Source: Fredinandcohnia onubensis
GTDB lineage: Bacteria; Bacillota; Bacilli; Bacillales; Bacillaceae_L
Length of the DNA: 64,000 nt
Direction: 5' to 3'
Assembly: GCF_002734285.1 (NCBI RefSeq)
Contig: NZ_NSEA01000019.1
Span: forward strand, 124,001-188,000
The stretch's first letter is position 1; each line of letters begins with the position of its first letter. A program made the position numbers and the translations under genes. The notes under the pieces were generated by a model. The model was given only the letters and a program-made list of their open reading frames with translations. It did no database searches and was not told the DNA's origin. Positions 53,511 through 62,574 of this stretch are shown here, one piece after another.

Positions 53511-56173
53511 TAGTTGGTTTGGGACCCCGTATCCCCAACTGGGACAAGGGACCTGTCACTAAGTCCCACTATTTTTTCGTAGTGTACGAGTCTTGTTTCG
53601 AATAGTTTCAATGGGTCGTAGTAGACCTCTGGGTTTGATTTCATTTTTGCCAATGTTTCTTTGTCTTGTTCTATACGGTCTTTTGTTTGGTCGATTGCTC
53701 GTGATAGTCCATCTAAAGGTTCTTTGTAGAATAAGCTGACATCCTGTGGCAGTGACCTCTTGAAGAAGTCGAATTGCTGCCAGAACTTACTTTGAATGGA
53801 TTCAACTACTTCCGCGTAAGACGCATTTTCTACATATTTTTTATACTGGTTGAGCATATAAGATTGCTGCTTTTGTGGTAGCAAGCCCAACACTTTACCT
53901 GCACCTTTCAGCAATACTTGCGCTGGATTGTGGCGAAGCATGATGTTTTCCTTATCAATTTGGATTTGATAAGTCATGCGACCAATGTCTCGGCGCCAGT
54001 CCTCAACGACTTTAAAGTCACATTCCAACTTGAGCTCTTTTTCAGGATAGACCTCAGACAGTGACTGAGTCATGTCATCTAAATATTCTTGAGTCGCAAC
54101 CAACTTCGAATTGGATTTTTCGAGCCACTCTTGAAGCTTAGTTGAGAGACCTGGTATAACCTCTTGATGGAATAAACGCTGAATTTCTTCGTTCATTTTT
54201 TCATTTAACTCAATATGCAATTGGTTGAGGTTGCTGTCTTCTCTAATAATCTCCGAGCAGCCTGTAAGGATCTTTGGTATTTTTTCAGAAAGATCTCGTT
54301 TAACGTCCGCGATTACTTTGGAGAATGAATCCGTAATCTCTTTACTCTTCTCGGTTTCCTTATCATGAAGGCTATTTAAAAATCCAGCTAACCTTGTATT
54401 GTATTCTTCATTATGCGCGATTACATCGAGTAATTTGTTCTCTGCATCTGCACGTTTTTTTAACAGGCTGGAAATCACTTTTCTCAGTAAAAATAAGGTT
54501 TTTCCAACACGATAATTCGTTCCGAAGCCTACTTTAATATCACGTAAGAAGTTCATGTTTCTTACTGAATGAATCATCGCTTCAGGGAAATATTCATTTA
54601 TCTTCACTGTGTCCAATGTATTACGCAATACAAAATGTACCGGAGTATCCTTTGCGCTATGCTTGATTTGCGCAAGATAGTCAAAATCAGTCTCTGACAG
54701 GCTTTCTGCATCGCTCACGAATAATACGCCATCGACAACTGGTAAGAAGCCGAACGTTTTTCGCTTCTCCATAAAATACTCTTTATATCCAGTGGTATTC
54801 AATCGTAGTTCAGACGTTCGTAACTGGGCAGATGGCACTGTCACCTCTATAATAGAGTCTGGAGAAATTGCTTCCTCCGGACTTGGTAGGGGATGACGAC
54901 CAGCGTCCGACACGTCGGCTATTCCTTTTTCTGCTCCGTATTGAATGCTTGTATAATTAGTAAGAGTTGGAGTCAATAATTCCTCATCTAAAATGGAATT
55001 TACAAATGAAAACTTACCTTTTCCTAAAACAAGTAAATTCGTTGTTTTCGTATCAAAAAGTTGATCGAAGCCCCATACTAAACGGTCGCTCGTTTCGATA
55101 TTATTTTTTTGAGCCCAATCAATGATTGTTTTCATAAAGTGTTGGCATTCATCCAGGGATAATGAACGGCTATGTGCGTTTTCTAGGACAATTTCTGCCT
55201 CTTTTACGATGACCATTTTGATGGCAGAAGGGAAAATATCATCCCACGCAAGGATGGCTGCAGCTGCAGCTAACCCATTTGTTGCAGTTGTTGTGTTTAA
55301 CCAATTGACCAGTAATTTTGGCATTAGCTGTCCGATATCACGTAGTAAATAATCACCAGTCGTTAATCCAAGATACGCTTCCTCGAATAAATGAGTAATG
55401 GAATGCCACTGCTCGTACGGATTGATCTCTAAATCCTTCATGATTTTTACGATAGCTTGAAGCCAGTTTAGATATTCGCTCGTATTCTGGTAGTTTTTCC
55501 AAACAGCAGCCATTAGCTGTTTAAATCTTGCCTGGTCCAGTTCATATAGCTTGCGCAACACCGAAACGAATGTATCAGGTGCAAATGAACTGCTATGCCC
55601 TAATTCGCAGTAATCAATTAAAGCGTCAAACCATTCAAGACCCTCTGTTCGCTTCGTTTCATTGATCGCAAGTTCAATCGCATTTTTCCAATCTTCTTGT
55701 TCCTCATAAAAATGCTTGGCAACCGTTGTAATGTTTGGATAATCGGGATTTCCTTCAACTGCTTCCTGAATAACACGGTAGGCTGCATCAATCTTGTTAT
55801 CCTCAAGATAAAGTGAAAATAAGCTTAATGAAACTTCACTTGTCAGGATTTTATTTGTCGAAATAATCGAGCCATACACTTCTTCCGCATTCGAGAGCAA
55901 GCCAAGCTCATAATACGCATCTGCAATATTTTTCTTCGCCCACGGCTCTAGGTCGTTCGAGATATTCTCCCACTTATAAATTGCCGCCTCATAATCCTTG
56001 TAATGAAAGTAAATTTCCCCTTGCGCAAAGCGTATATAGGACAGGTCATACAGCTCCTTTTCCTGCTCAGCCATATATGCCTCACCAAGAATCTCAACCG
56101 GATGCCTCGTGTCATTTTCAGAAATAAACGTTTGATAATACGTCTTCGTAATAAACTCATGCTCAGATGTCAT
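53510..56173 (-). CDS. TPR protein with degenerate dynamin-like GTPase domain
   Basis: 887 residues. Residues 1-200 hold tetratricopeptide-like repeats (ELYDLSYIRFAQGEIYFHYK split over helices, AAIYKWENI, ADAYYELGLLSNAEEVY). After a helical region, a dynamin-like domain begins near 385 with LLVLGKGKFSFVNSIL. Here the P-loop lacks GKS/T, G3 reads LNTTG instead of DTPG, and G4 reads RNTLD instead of NKxD, so it is probably a pseudo-GTPase. Residues 610-720 and the C-terminus are long helices. ATG 56173 follows GGAGGTTTACAA; an upstream in-frame start lies in repeat DNA. The final LSDRSLVP tail is translated repeat. It is divergent from two intact GTPase-like genes and may work with them. Confidence 0.7.
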   Translation of the reverse strand: MTSEHEFITKTYYQTFISENDTRHPVEILGEAYMAEQEKELYDLSYIRFAQGEIYFHYKDYEAAIYKWENISNDLEPWAKKNIADAYYELGLLSNAEEVYGSIISTNKILTSEVSLSLFSLYLEDNKIDAAYRVIQEAVEGNPDYPNITTVAKHFYEEQEDWKNAIELAINETKRTEGLEWFDALIDYCELGHSSSFAPDTFVSVLRKLYELDQARFKQLMAAVWKNYQNTSEYLNWLQAIVKIMKDLEINPYEQWHSITHLFEEAYLGLTTGDYLLRDIGQLMPKLLVNWLNTTTATNGLAAAAAILAWDDIFPSAIKMVIVKEAEIVLENAHSRSLSLDECQHFMKTIIDWAQKNNIETSDRLVWGFDQLFDTKTTNLLVLGKGKFSFVNSILDEELLTPTLTNYTSIQYGAEKGIADVSDAGRHPLPSPEEAISPDSIIEVTVPSAQLRTSELRLNTTGYKEYFMEKRKTFGFLPVVDGVLFVSDAESLSETDFDYLAQIKHSAKDTPVHFVLRNTLDTVKINEYFPEAMIHSVRNMNFLRDIKVGFGTNYRVGKTLFLLRKVISSLLKKRADAENKLLDVIAHNEEYNTRLAGFLNSLHDKETEKSKEITDSFSKVIADVKRDLSEKIPKILTGCSEIIREDSNLNQLHIELNEKMNEEIQRLFHQEVIPGLSTKLQEWLEKSNSKLVATQEYLDDMTQSLSEVYPEKELKLECDFKVVEDWRRDIGRMTYQIQIDKENIMLRHNPAQVLLKGAGKVLGLLPQKQQSYMLNQYKKYVENASYAEVVESIQSKFWQQFDFFKRSLPQDVSLFYKEPLDGLSRAIDQTKDRIEQDKETLAKMKSNPEVYYDPLKLFETRLVHYEKIVGLSDRSLVPVGDTGSQTN
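53521..53568. repeat. GGGAC repeat, copy 16
   Basis: GGGACCCCGTATCCCC and TGGGACAAGGGACCTGTC. It encodes the last residues and lies at the stop codon of the TPR pseudo-GTPase gene. Confidence 0.75.
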
Positions 56174-56190
56174 TTGTAAACCTCCAATGC

Positions 56191-56292
56191 TAGGACAGTG
56201 GGGTCGAGCCGGCGGGGCCTTGCCCATTGGGCGAAGCCCCATGTCAAGGTCTCGCCACGCTCTGGGACAAGGGACCTGACCCTGTGTTCCAC
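56191..56292. repeat. GGGAC repeat, copy 17, with nested GC-rich hairpins
   Basis: GGGGC-CTTGCCCATTGGGCGAA-GCCCC forms a nested hairpin, followed by a GGGACAAGGGACCTGACCC arm. The rest of the 56174-56570 gap is AT-rich with no gene. Confidence 0.75.
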
Positions 56293-56524
56293 TGTCTTGT
56301 GATGTTTAATTTGGTTCATTGTTTATTTAGGGTAGTCGTATACCCAATCATATATTAGTACGTTTTAAAAGCTGATTTTATGTCGATTATTGGTGAATTT
56401 AAAATACTAAACTATTAAAATGAAGTTTGCCTTAAAAGGATTGTACTAAATAGGGGTGTTTTGTTCAATTAAACGTCTTTTTAGTGGTGTGTGCTGAAGG
56501 AATAAAAAGCGATGTAAAGGATAG

Positions 56525-56549
56525 TGGGATGACGGACCGGTCCCTCACC
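56525..56549. repeat. GGGAC repeat, copy 18 (diverged)
   Basis: GTGGGATGACGGACCGGTCCC, a single arm. Confidence 0.5.
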
Positions 56550-56570
56550 AAAACAATAAGAAGGACCAAA

Positions 56571-56729
56571 TCATTTGACTTGGTCCCTTTTCATATTTGA
56601 TAATTTTTTATTTTTTTTTCTATTTAATGTTTTATCAGTTTCATTCTTTTTCACCTTATATTTAAAAAGTTCTCTTAAAAAAATTGCTGTTAATGTTATC
56701 AGTTTAATAATAAACAGAATTTTCCTCAT
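56571..56729 (-). CDS. Small single-pass membrane protein
   Basis: 52 residues: MRKILFIIKLITLTAIFL as the membrane segment, then a strongly basic tail (KYKVKKNETDKTLNRKKNKK). ATG 56729 has a perfect GGAGG 6 bp upstream (CGGAGGATATC), which supports a real gene. The function is unknown. Basic tails of this kind often face the cytoplasm. It lies between the two arms of the dynamin-like cluster. Confidence 0.55.
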   Translation of the reverse strand: MRKILFIIKLITLTAIFLRELFKYKVKKNETDKTLNRKKNKKLSNMKRDQVK

Positions 56730-56827
56730 GATATCCTCCGATTTCCTACTCCTGAGAATTGGACGGCTCCTTCTGTATTTTACCATACTTGCGTAATTTA
56801 AGTATTCCTAAATAGTTGCAAAAAAAT

Positions 56828-56895
56828 GGGTCAAGGGGACAGGTCCCTTGTCCCTGTAAATAAATGGTGGGACGAGGGACCTGTCCCTGCGTCCC
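56828..56895. repeat. GGGAC repeat, copy 19 (two arms)
   Basis: Arm A, spacer TGTAAATAAATGG and arm B. It forms the 3' end of the VanZ-like gene. Confidence 0.88.
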
Positions 56896-57289
56896 AAAAT
56901 GGTAGTTCATTGAGTTGCCAAAGTCCAATGAGAAGGGGGAGTAATATAATAAGGTAAATTAAGTACACTGTGCCACTATTTTGCTGTTGTTGTTTTCTAA
57001 CTAAAATCAATGCAATTATCATGGGCACCATCAATCCACCAGTTACTCCAATTAAATTGGCAACTGCATCTAAAAACTCAGCACTCCTGTTGACAATGTA
57101 TAACTGCCGATACTCCTCGAAAATACCCAGCAATACTAAATAAATCCAAACAATCCGTAAACTTTTCACCAAATAGGAACGGTCGATAATCAAAAGGATA
57201 AGAACTCCGATGAAAAAAGAAATGAAAAAGAACAGCAAGAAATGTCCAACTTTATCGGCACCGAAAACAAGATCATAATTTATGTTCAA
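56831..57289 (-). CDS. VanZ-family membrane protein
   Basis: 152 residues with four hydrophobic segments. DKVGHFLLFF near residue 11 and EEYRQLYIVNRSAEFLDAV near 57 with NLIGVTGG are VanZ-like signatures. VanZ proteins are small membrane proteins, some tied to glycopeptide tolerance; the general function is unclear. The last 20 residues (WDAGTGPSSHH and onward) are translated repeat, so the natural end was replaced. TTG 57289 follows AGGGTGATC. Confidence 0.75.
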   Translation of the reverse strand: MNINYDLVFGADKVGHFLLFFFISFFIGVLILLIIDRSYLVKSLRIVWIYLVLLGIFEEYRQLYIVNRSAEFLDAVANLIGVTGGLMVPMIIALILVRKQQQQNSGTVYLIYLIILLPLLIGLWQLNELPFWDAGTGPSSHHLFTGTRDLSP

Positions 57290-57623
57290 TTTAGATCACC
57301 CTAGCATGATTATGGACTGTTAGGGAGAGGTATAAACATGATTGGTAATAAAGGACTTAGGTATGGGGGCTAGTCGTCTAGGATGGAGTGACAATGGATT
57401 GGTGAAAAATTACAACGATTGTTTATCTTCGTTACTCCAAGAATGAACCAAGCTGGAACGTAGGATCTGTGCTGATATCAATGACCAAAAGTACAAGCTG
57501 GGACAAGGGACCTGTCCCTGTGTCCCACTCGACAAATATCACCCTAATGTCTCATAAATTTACATCATCTGACAATACTAGTGTAGTATAATAAGATGAA
57601 TTGAGACTTTAGGAGGATAAGGA
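57290..57623. other. Intergenic region before the GTPase operon
   Basis: No gene seen. It holds repeat copy 20 and, just upstream of the GTPase gene, TATAAT at 57587-57592 as a possible -10 box without a clear -35. Confidence 0.5.
57500..57527. repeat. GGGAC repeat, copy 20 (single arm)
   Basis: GGGACAAGGGACCTGTCCC with TGTCCC. Confidence 0.75.
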
Positions 57624-59813
57624 ATGAATACAAATACCCCGATGTTAGAGGACCTTTATAATCATGTTCGTACTCTGACTGGTAACTTACTTTCATCTAA
57701 CCTGGATGTTTTAAAAGATACGAAACAAGATGAGTTGAAAGATTCCTTTATTAAATTGCTGAATAAATTAGCATTATCCTTGTTAACAGCGGAGCGGCAA
57801 ATATTAGCTGTAACGGGTTTGCAAGGTGCTGGAAAAACAACCATCATTAAGGGTTTATATGACATTGACGATCAATTCTTGCCTGAAAACATTAGCCGAG
57901 GGGAACAACTGCCCGTTTTAATTACTGAATGGGACAGCGATAATACTAAAGGTTTTGTCCATCGAGGTATTCAGGACGCTAATAATGAGATGAAAGTGGA
58001 AGAGGTTGAGTTATCACCCTCTGAATTTAAGGATACATCTATGAGTCCGAAGCGAAACGATATTTGGCTTGAGCTAAAGGTGCCTTTTCGATATTTAAGA
58101 GACGAGTCAAAATCGATTGCACTGTTACCTGGTTTCGAAAAAGACCCAAGTGTACGTTCCCAGGAGTTATTACAACATATCCTACATTTATCAACCTCAA
58201 GCATTACTGTGTTTCGCAAGGATACATACGCCCGACAATCGAACACAGATATGATGAACCAGGTGCAGGAAATCTATAAATCAGTCAAACCCATTTTTGT
58301 TCTGTCACATGGTGATATCAATCCAGAGCAAAATGATGCAATGAAGAAGAACCTCATAAAGGATTTCGGATTACCAGAGACAGAGGAAGACCGTGTTGTC
58401 ATTTCAGGGAACACAAAGATTTACAAAGAGCCATGGAAAGAACAACTTATACTTGCCATTAATAAATACGCCTATTTAACAGATGCTGCCGAAAGAAAAC
58501 GGTATGAACAAAAGATGCAGCTGTTCAAGGATGTACAAGCATTAATTGTTCAATTAGAAAAATTATTGATTAGTCAGGAAGCAAAGAGTTTACACAGAGG
58601 ATCTGGTTCATACCAATTGCTAGCAAGATTTGAAAGAGAGTACGGAAAAGCATTAGACAAATTAGAGGAAACGATTGAAGATACATTAAACAGCCGAGTT
58701 GAAAAGGCACAAAAGGATTTTGATATTTTTGTACAGCAGCATGAATCATTTTGGAAGGGAATTTACTCAAAATTTATAGCAACTGAGTTAAAAGACCAAC
58801 AAAAGTTGAGAGACGAGCTGAACCGCATTTGGAAAGAAGCAGCACCAACACAACCAGAAGAACAAATTCTTAATATCGTTACAAACTATATCAATGAAAA
58901 AGGTTCAACATTACTGGAGGAAAATAGTAAAAGTGAAAAGTCACTTTCGCCTTCTCTTGCAATAGGTGAATTATCATTCGATGACGCAGTTGATGATTTC
59001 CTCGTAGAGGACGAAGACGAAGAATTTGAGCTTACACCTCTAACAAATAACCAGGCTCAGACTACGAAAGTAGAACAAAAAGAGACATCAATCGACCGCA
59101 TACAAAATTTTTTCTCAACTGAAGAGAAGAATCAGGTGCCTGTTTTAGTAAAAGAGGATCTAGAAACATTGACTGTAATGGGGACAATGCTGTGTCGTCA
59201 AGCCTATATTGGACAAAGTGTTATTAAAACAGCAATTGAAGCGAATCAGTTGAATGCAACAGTAACTCAAGAGAAGTTAGATGCAAGTATATCTGTAATG
59301 GAGGACATTTCAACCAAGGTGGAGGCACTTAAGTCATTTACACCAACGATTTTAAAAAGCATCCCGATTATTCTAGGGGTAGACGTAGCTTTAGACGGTG
59401 AACTAGATACGATAACACGAACTACCACAGCGCTGGCAAGTATCGGATTAACCATTACGCCACTGCAACTAATAGGGGTGATTGGTGGAGGACTGGCTCT
59501 TGCTTATACAGCAAATGCTGTAAAAAAGGGTGTCCGGACAACCAATGAACGCCAGCTTCAGTTATCACAGGCTGGCAGTCAGGTTATCCATCAACTCCCC
59601 AAAATACAATCAGAGGCCTTTATCAATTCACTTCGGAAAATTTTTGAAACAATGGGCGATCGTATTCTTGAACAGCACGAGAAGTACCTTGGGGTATATG
59701 AACAGGATGGAGAGTTGGAAAAAATCCGGTACTCTATTACTAAAATTGGATTAATGAATCGAAAATTAAGAGAAGTGGAGTTCAAAAATGCAGAATTTAT
59801 TGTGCAATCTTGA
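57624..59813 (+). CDS. Dynamin-like P-loop GTPase protein A
   Basis: 729 residues. The P-loop GLQGAGKTTIIKGLY near residue 68 is intact. ALLPGFE near 168 stands where G3 would be and FVLSHGD near 225 where G4 would be, so GTP specificity is weakly supported. Residues 300-420 are coiled-coil. An acidic linker (FLVEDEDEEFELTP) lies near 450-475. Near the C-terminus there are two hydrophobic stretches (PTILKSIPIILGVDVAL and LQLIGVIGGGLALAYTA) that could be a membrane paddle. ATG 57624 follows AGGAGGATAAGG. It overlaps gene B by 26 bp. Confidence 0.7.
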   Translation: MNTNTPMLEDLYNHVRTLTGNLLSSNLDVLKDTKQDELKDSFIKLLNKLALSLLTAERQILAVTGLQGAGKTTIIKGLYDIDDQFLPENISRGEQLPVLITEWDSDNTKGFVHRGIQDANNEMKVEEVELSPSEFKDTSMSPKRNDIWLELKVPFRYLRDESKSIALLPGFEKDPSVRSQELLQHILHLSTSSITVFRKDTYARQSNTDMMNQVQEIYKSVKPIFVLSHGDINPEQNDAMKKNLIKDFGLPETEEDRVVISGNTKIYKEPWKEQLILAINKYAYLTDAAERKRYEQKMQLFKDVQALIVQLEKLLISQEAKSLHRGSGSYQLLARFEREYGKALDKLEETIEDTLNSRVEKAQKDFDIFVQQHESFWKGIYSKFIATELKDQQKLRDELNRIWKEAAPTQPEEQILNIVTNYINEKGSTLLEENSKSEKSLSPSLAIGELSFDDAVDDFLVEDEDEEFELTPLTNNQAQTTKVEQKETSIDRIQNFFSTEEKNQVPVLVKEDLETLTVMGTMLCRQAYIGQSVIKTAIEANQLNATVTQEKLDASISVMEDISTKVEALKSFTPTILKSIPIILGVDVALDGELDTITRTTTALASIGLTITPLQLIGVIGGGLALAYTANAVKKGVRTTNERQLQLSQAGSQVIHQLPKIQSEAFINSLRKIFETMGDRILEQHEKYLGVYEQDGELEKIRYSITKIGLMNRKLREVEFKNAEFIVQS

Positions 59814-61650
59814 GAATCATAAATGGGATTGGACGGTAGAAGCGGTAAAGAAATTTAAAGAAGGTTTTATCCGATTTAACCCTTCAGAACATACGAAGGA
59901 TCGTGTGCTAATTGGTGTCTATGGCCCTACGCAGGTTGGAAAAACAACCTTCATTTTAAAATTATTAGGGATTAAGGAAGAGTATTTCTCTTCCTTATCT
60001 ACTGCTTTACGCGGAAAGCGGAAAATGGGGAATTCTGCTACCATTACGTGCACCATGTATAATGAATCAGAGGATTCCCTGTACAAAATTATTTATCCAA
60101 ATGGAAAAGAAATATCGCTTGATACTTTAGCAGACCTTGAAGAAGAGATGCAACATGTACGCCAAGAAATTGAAAATGATGAAACCTTCTCATTAGAACC
60201 ACTACAAATACATCTGTCACGAGAGCTGTTTTATGAAAAAGGGAATAGCGATCGAAAAAGGGATTTTTCCATAATTGACTTGCCCGGAGACGATAGCAAG
60301 GAAAAAAACGAGATTCACCATGTTAATCGGATTTTAAAGGAATATCTCCCGCGATGTAAGGTGTGTATTTTAATGGAGATTGCGAGTCAGATGACCAATT
60401 TAACTCAACTCAAACGTGAATTTGTTCGTGATTGGAATTACCTCCCTTATCATTTTCGGGTCGTATTAACTAGAAGTGTGACTAGTTCATCTGTACAAAC
60501 TGGTATCGAAGTAGGTGAGATAGCTTCGGCAGATGGGTTTGTGTCCTATTATCAAGAAGAACTTTCAAGGTATTTAGAAACGGGTTCAAAAAACATCCGC
60601 ATTTATCCACTTGAGTTTGGCGATTCTTGGTTTGATTTAAAAAGACAAGTACCAACAATTTTTAGCAAAGCAAATGTGTGGATCGAAGATATTTTTCAAG
60701 AATTAGAGGCTGATTTATCTTCGGTTTCATCTCCAGAAAATGAAATTATGCAGTTGAAAAATTTAGACGCGTATATTCTCAAGAAAAGTGAGCAGGAAAA
60801 ATCACATTTAGAAAAAGAAATAGAGCAAATTAAATCTGAAATCAAAGAAACGAGAAATGTGATTGATAGTAAGGGGTCTAAAAGTACTCTTTTAGAAGAT
60901 CGTATAAAAGACATCAAAAAAGAGTTAAAGGGATTAACCAAGCTTGCAATCACGAAACCGGAAAAAATAACAATAAATAGATGGGATGATAGACATCGAA
61001 GTTTACGAACAACGCGTGCTTTAGATAACGAATTTCTTTTTCATCTAGATAATTTAAAGGAAGAATTTGAAAAGCAGTATCAAAAAATCATGCGAACCTT
61101 TTTGATTATTGAAAGGACTCATCATTTAAAACTAGATCCAATCCAATTCGAATTTACTGAAAAAAGTATATCTTTCACAAATCAATATGTATTAGAGACT
61201 TATTATAAGCGAACAAATTTTAACTATGATTGCTATCGAGTGGAGTCATTATTACATGAAATCATTCTTGAGAATTATCAAAAAATGCTTCAAGCTTTTG
61301 TAGCAGCTGGACAGAAAGTAGCAGTCGACTTAAATCGGTATCTTACTATTTTAGAATATAAATTAGGAGAACTAGCTGATGAGATAAGAGATAGTCAGAC
61401 AAGTCTTGAGGGCTTACGCATAAAACTGAGTGATAAGAAGAACGACAAGCATCTAGCAGAAGCTGAGTGGAACAGAGATCTGGAACGATCTAAGCAGCTT
61501 ACCAGCTATATCCAAGCGTCTTTTCTAGAACAATTTGCGAAATATCAAGAAGCATTCCAGATAGCATCAGTAGAAGAAAAGTGGTTATATCACCAGTATT
61601 TCAATATATTAATTAAGCAAGCAGAAAGGGTTTTAGAGGATGATTTCTAA
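59788..61650 (+). CDS. Dynamin-like P-loop GTPase protein B
   Basis: 620 residues. GVYGPTQVGKTTFILKLLG near residue 42 is a full P-loop, FSIIDLPGDDSKEK near 162 is a good G3 (DxxG), and VVLTRS near 226 takes the G4 place without NKxD. A long coiled coil fills about 325-395 (EQEKSHLEKEIEQIKSEI and onward) and another about 530-580. ATG 59788 follows GTGGAG and lies inside gene A; gene C starts 11 bp before its end. The overlap pattern argues for coupled translation and a complex. Confidence 0.72.
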   Translation: MQNLLCNLENHKWDWTVEAVKKFKEGFIRFNPSEHTKDRVLIGVYGPTQVGKTTFILKLLGIKEEYFSSLSTALRGKRKMGNSATITCTMYNESEDSLYKIIYPNGKEISLDTLADLEEEMQHVRQEIENDETFSLEPLQIHLSRELFYEKGNSDRKRDFSIIDLPGDDSKEKNEIHHVNRILKEYLPRCKVCILMEIASQMTNLTQLKREFVRDWNYLPYHFRVVLTRSVTSSSVQTGIEVGEIASADGFVSYYQEELSRYLETGSKNIRIYPLEFGDSWFDLKRQVPTIFSKANVWIEDIFQELEADLSSVSSPENEIMQLKNLDAYILKKSEQEKSHLEKEIEQIKSEIKETRNVIDSKGSKSTLLEDRIKDIKKELKGLTKLAITKPEKITINRWDDRHRSLRTTRALDNEFLFHLDNLKEEFEKQYQKIMRTFLIIERTHHLKLDPIQFEFTEKSISFTNQYVLETYYKRTNFNYDCYRVESLLHEIILENYQKMLQAFVAAGQKVAVDLNRYLTILEYKLGELADEIRDSQTSLEGLRIKLSDKKNDKHLAEAEWNRDLERSKQLTSYIQASFLEQFAKYQEAFQIASVEEKWLYHQYFNILIKQAERVLEDDF

Positions 61651-62530
61651 TGCATCGGAAAAAATCGGTGAAACGTATCAACAAGCGGTAGAATCTTTAA
61701 AGAAGTTAAACAATGAATTATTTTATGATGAGTTAAAAACCAACATGGAACGTCACGAAGGTAAGATGCAAAGAGAATATGAAAATGTGAAAAACTTGTT
61801 GGAAAGTTTGAGAAATACGATTGACCATGTTCCCTTTCAGCTTGGAACAATGGTGGAAGAAAATAATAATAAACTAGTGGGTTTGCAGGAAGATAATTTA
61901 GATGTCCTTAACAAAGATGTAATCAAGCTATTCGATGAGAAAAAGGCCCAGTTTGATGAAATATTAACAGGAATGGGCGCATTTCAACAGAACTTGCAAA
62001 CCATTTTTAAACACTATAAAAGTATTTACACAAAGCAGAATGAACGCTTTGATTCATTTATTTCTAACCAAGAAGGTCATTACAATCAATTCCTGCAAGA
62101 TAATAAAGATTCGCACGAAGTATTCAAAACGGATGTAGTAAAAACAAACGAAGAACATTATAAGGAAACAATCGATCTTTTTAATAAGAGTTTTAATGAA
62201 GTTTTTAAACAGATGGCGGTTCATTTACGTGTACTTGAACAACAAACGACACTTATAAAAGAACTTAAAGAACAACTAAGCCTGATGTCGAACCAACATA
62301 CAAACGACTTGCAAAACACATTTAATGAAAGTAAAAGTCATTTGAACGAACATATAAACTCACTTACAGCACAACTAACCAAATACCAAGAAACCCAACA
62401 AAGCGACCGATTAAAATTTGAAACCATCCTAAACGAACAAAATAAAAACATCGGCATGCTTAAAAAAGTTACAATCGGAATGTCCGTCGGAACCATCATA
62501 ACCCTTGGCGCCCTCGCCGTATTCCTTTAA
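61640..62530 (+). CDS. Tail-anchored coiled-coil protein C of the GTPase cluster
   Basis: 296 residues, nearly all predicted helix with heptads (LLESLRNTIDHV, LKEQLSLMSNQH). The last 20 residues form one hydrophobic segment (IGMSVGTIITLGALAVFL) ending at the C-terminus, so it should insert tail-first with the coiled coil in the cytosol. It resembles chemoreceptor or filament-like spacers only in general. ATG 61640 follows AAAGGG at about 10 bp. It is probably the membrane anchor for the two GTPase-like proteins. Confidence 0.68.
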   Translation: MISNASEKIGETYQQAVESLKKLNNELFYDELKTNMERHEGKMQREYENVKNLLESLRNTIDHVPFQLGTMVEENNNKLVGLQEDNLDVLNKDVIKLFDEKKAQFDEILTGMGAFQQNLQTIFKHYKSIYTKQNERFDSFISNQEGHYNQFLQDNKDSHEVFKTDVVKTNEEHYKETIDLFNKSFNEVFKQMAVHLRVLEQQTTLIKELKEQLSLMSNQHTNDLQNTFNESKSHLNEHINSLTAQLTKYQETQQSDRLKFETILNEQNKNIGMLKKVTIGMSVGTIITLGALAVFL

Positions 62531-62548
62531 TGAATGAGACAAGGTGGG

Positions 62549-62571
62549 GTGGGTCAAGGGGACAGGTCCCT
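62549..62571. repeat. GGGAC repeat, copy 21 (half)
   Basis: GTGGGTCAAGGGGACAGGTCCC, broken off at the transposase remnant. Confidence 0.65.
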
Positions 62572-62574
62572 GAT

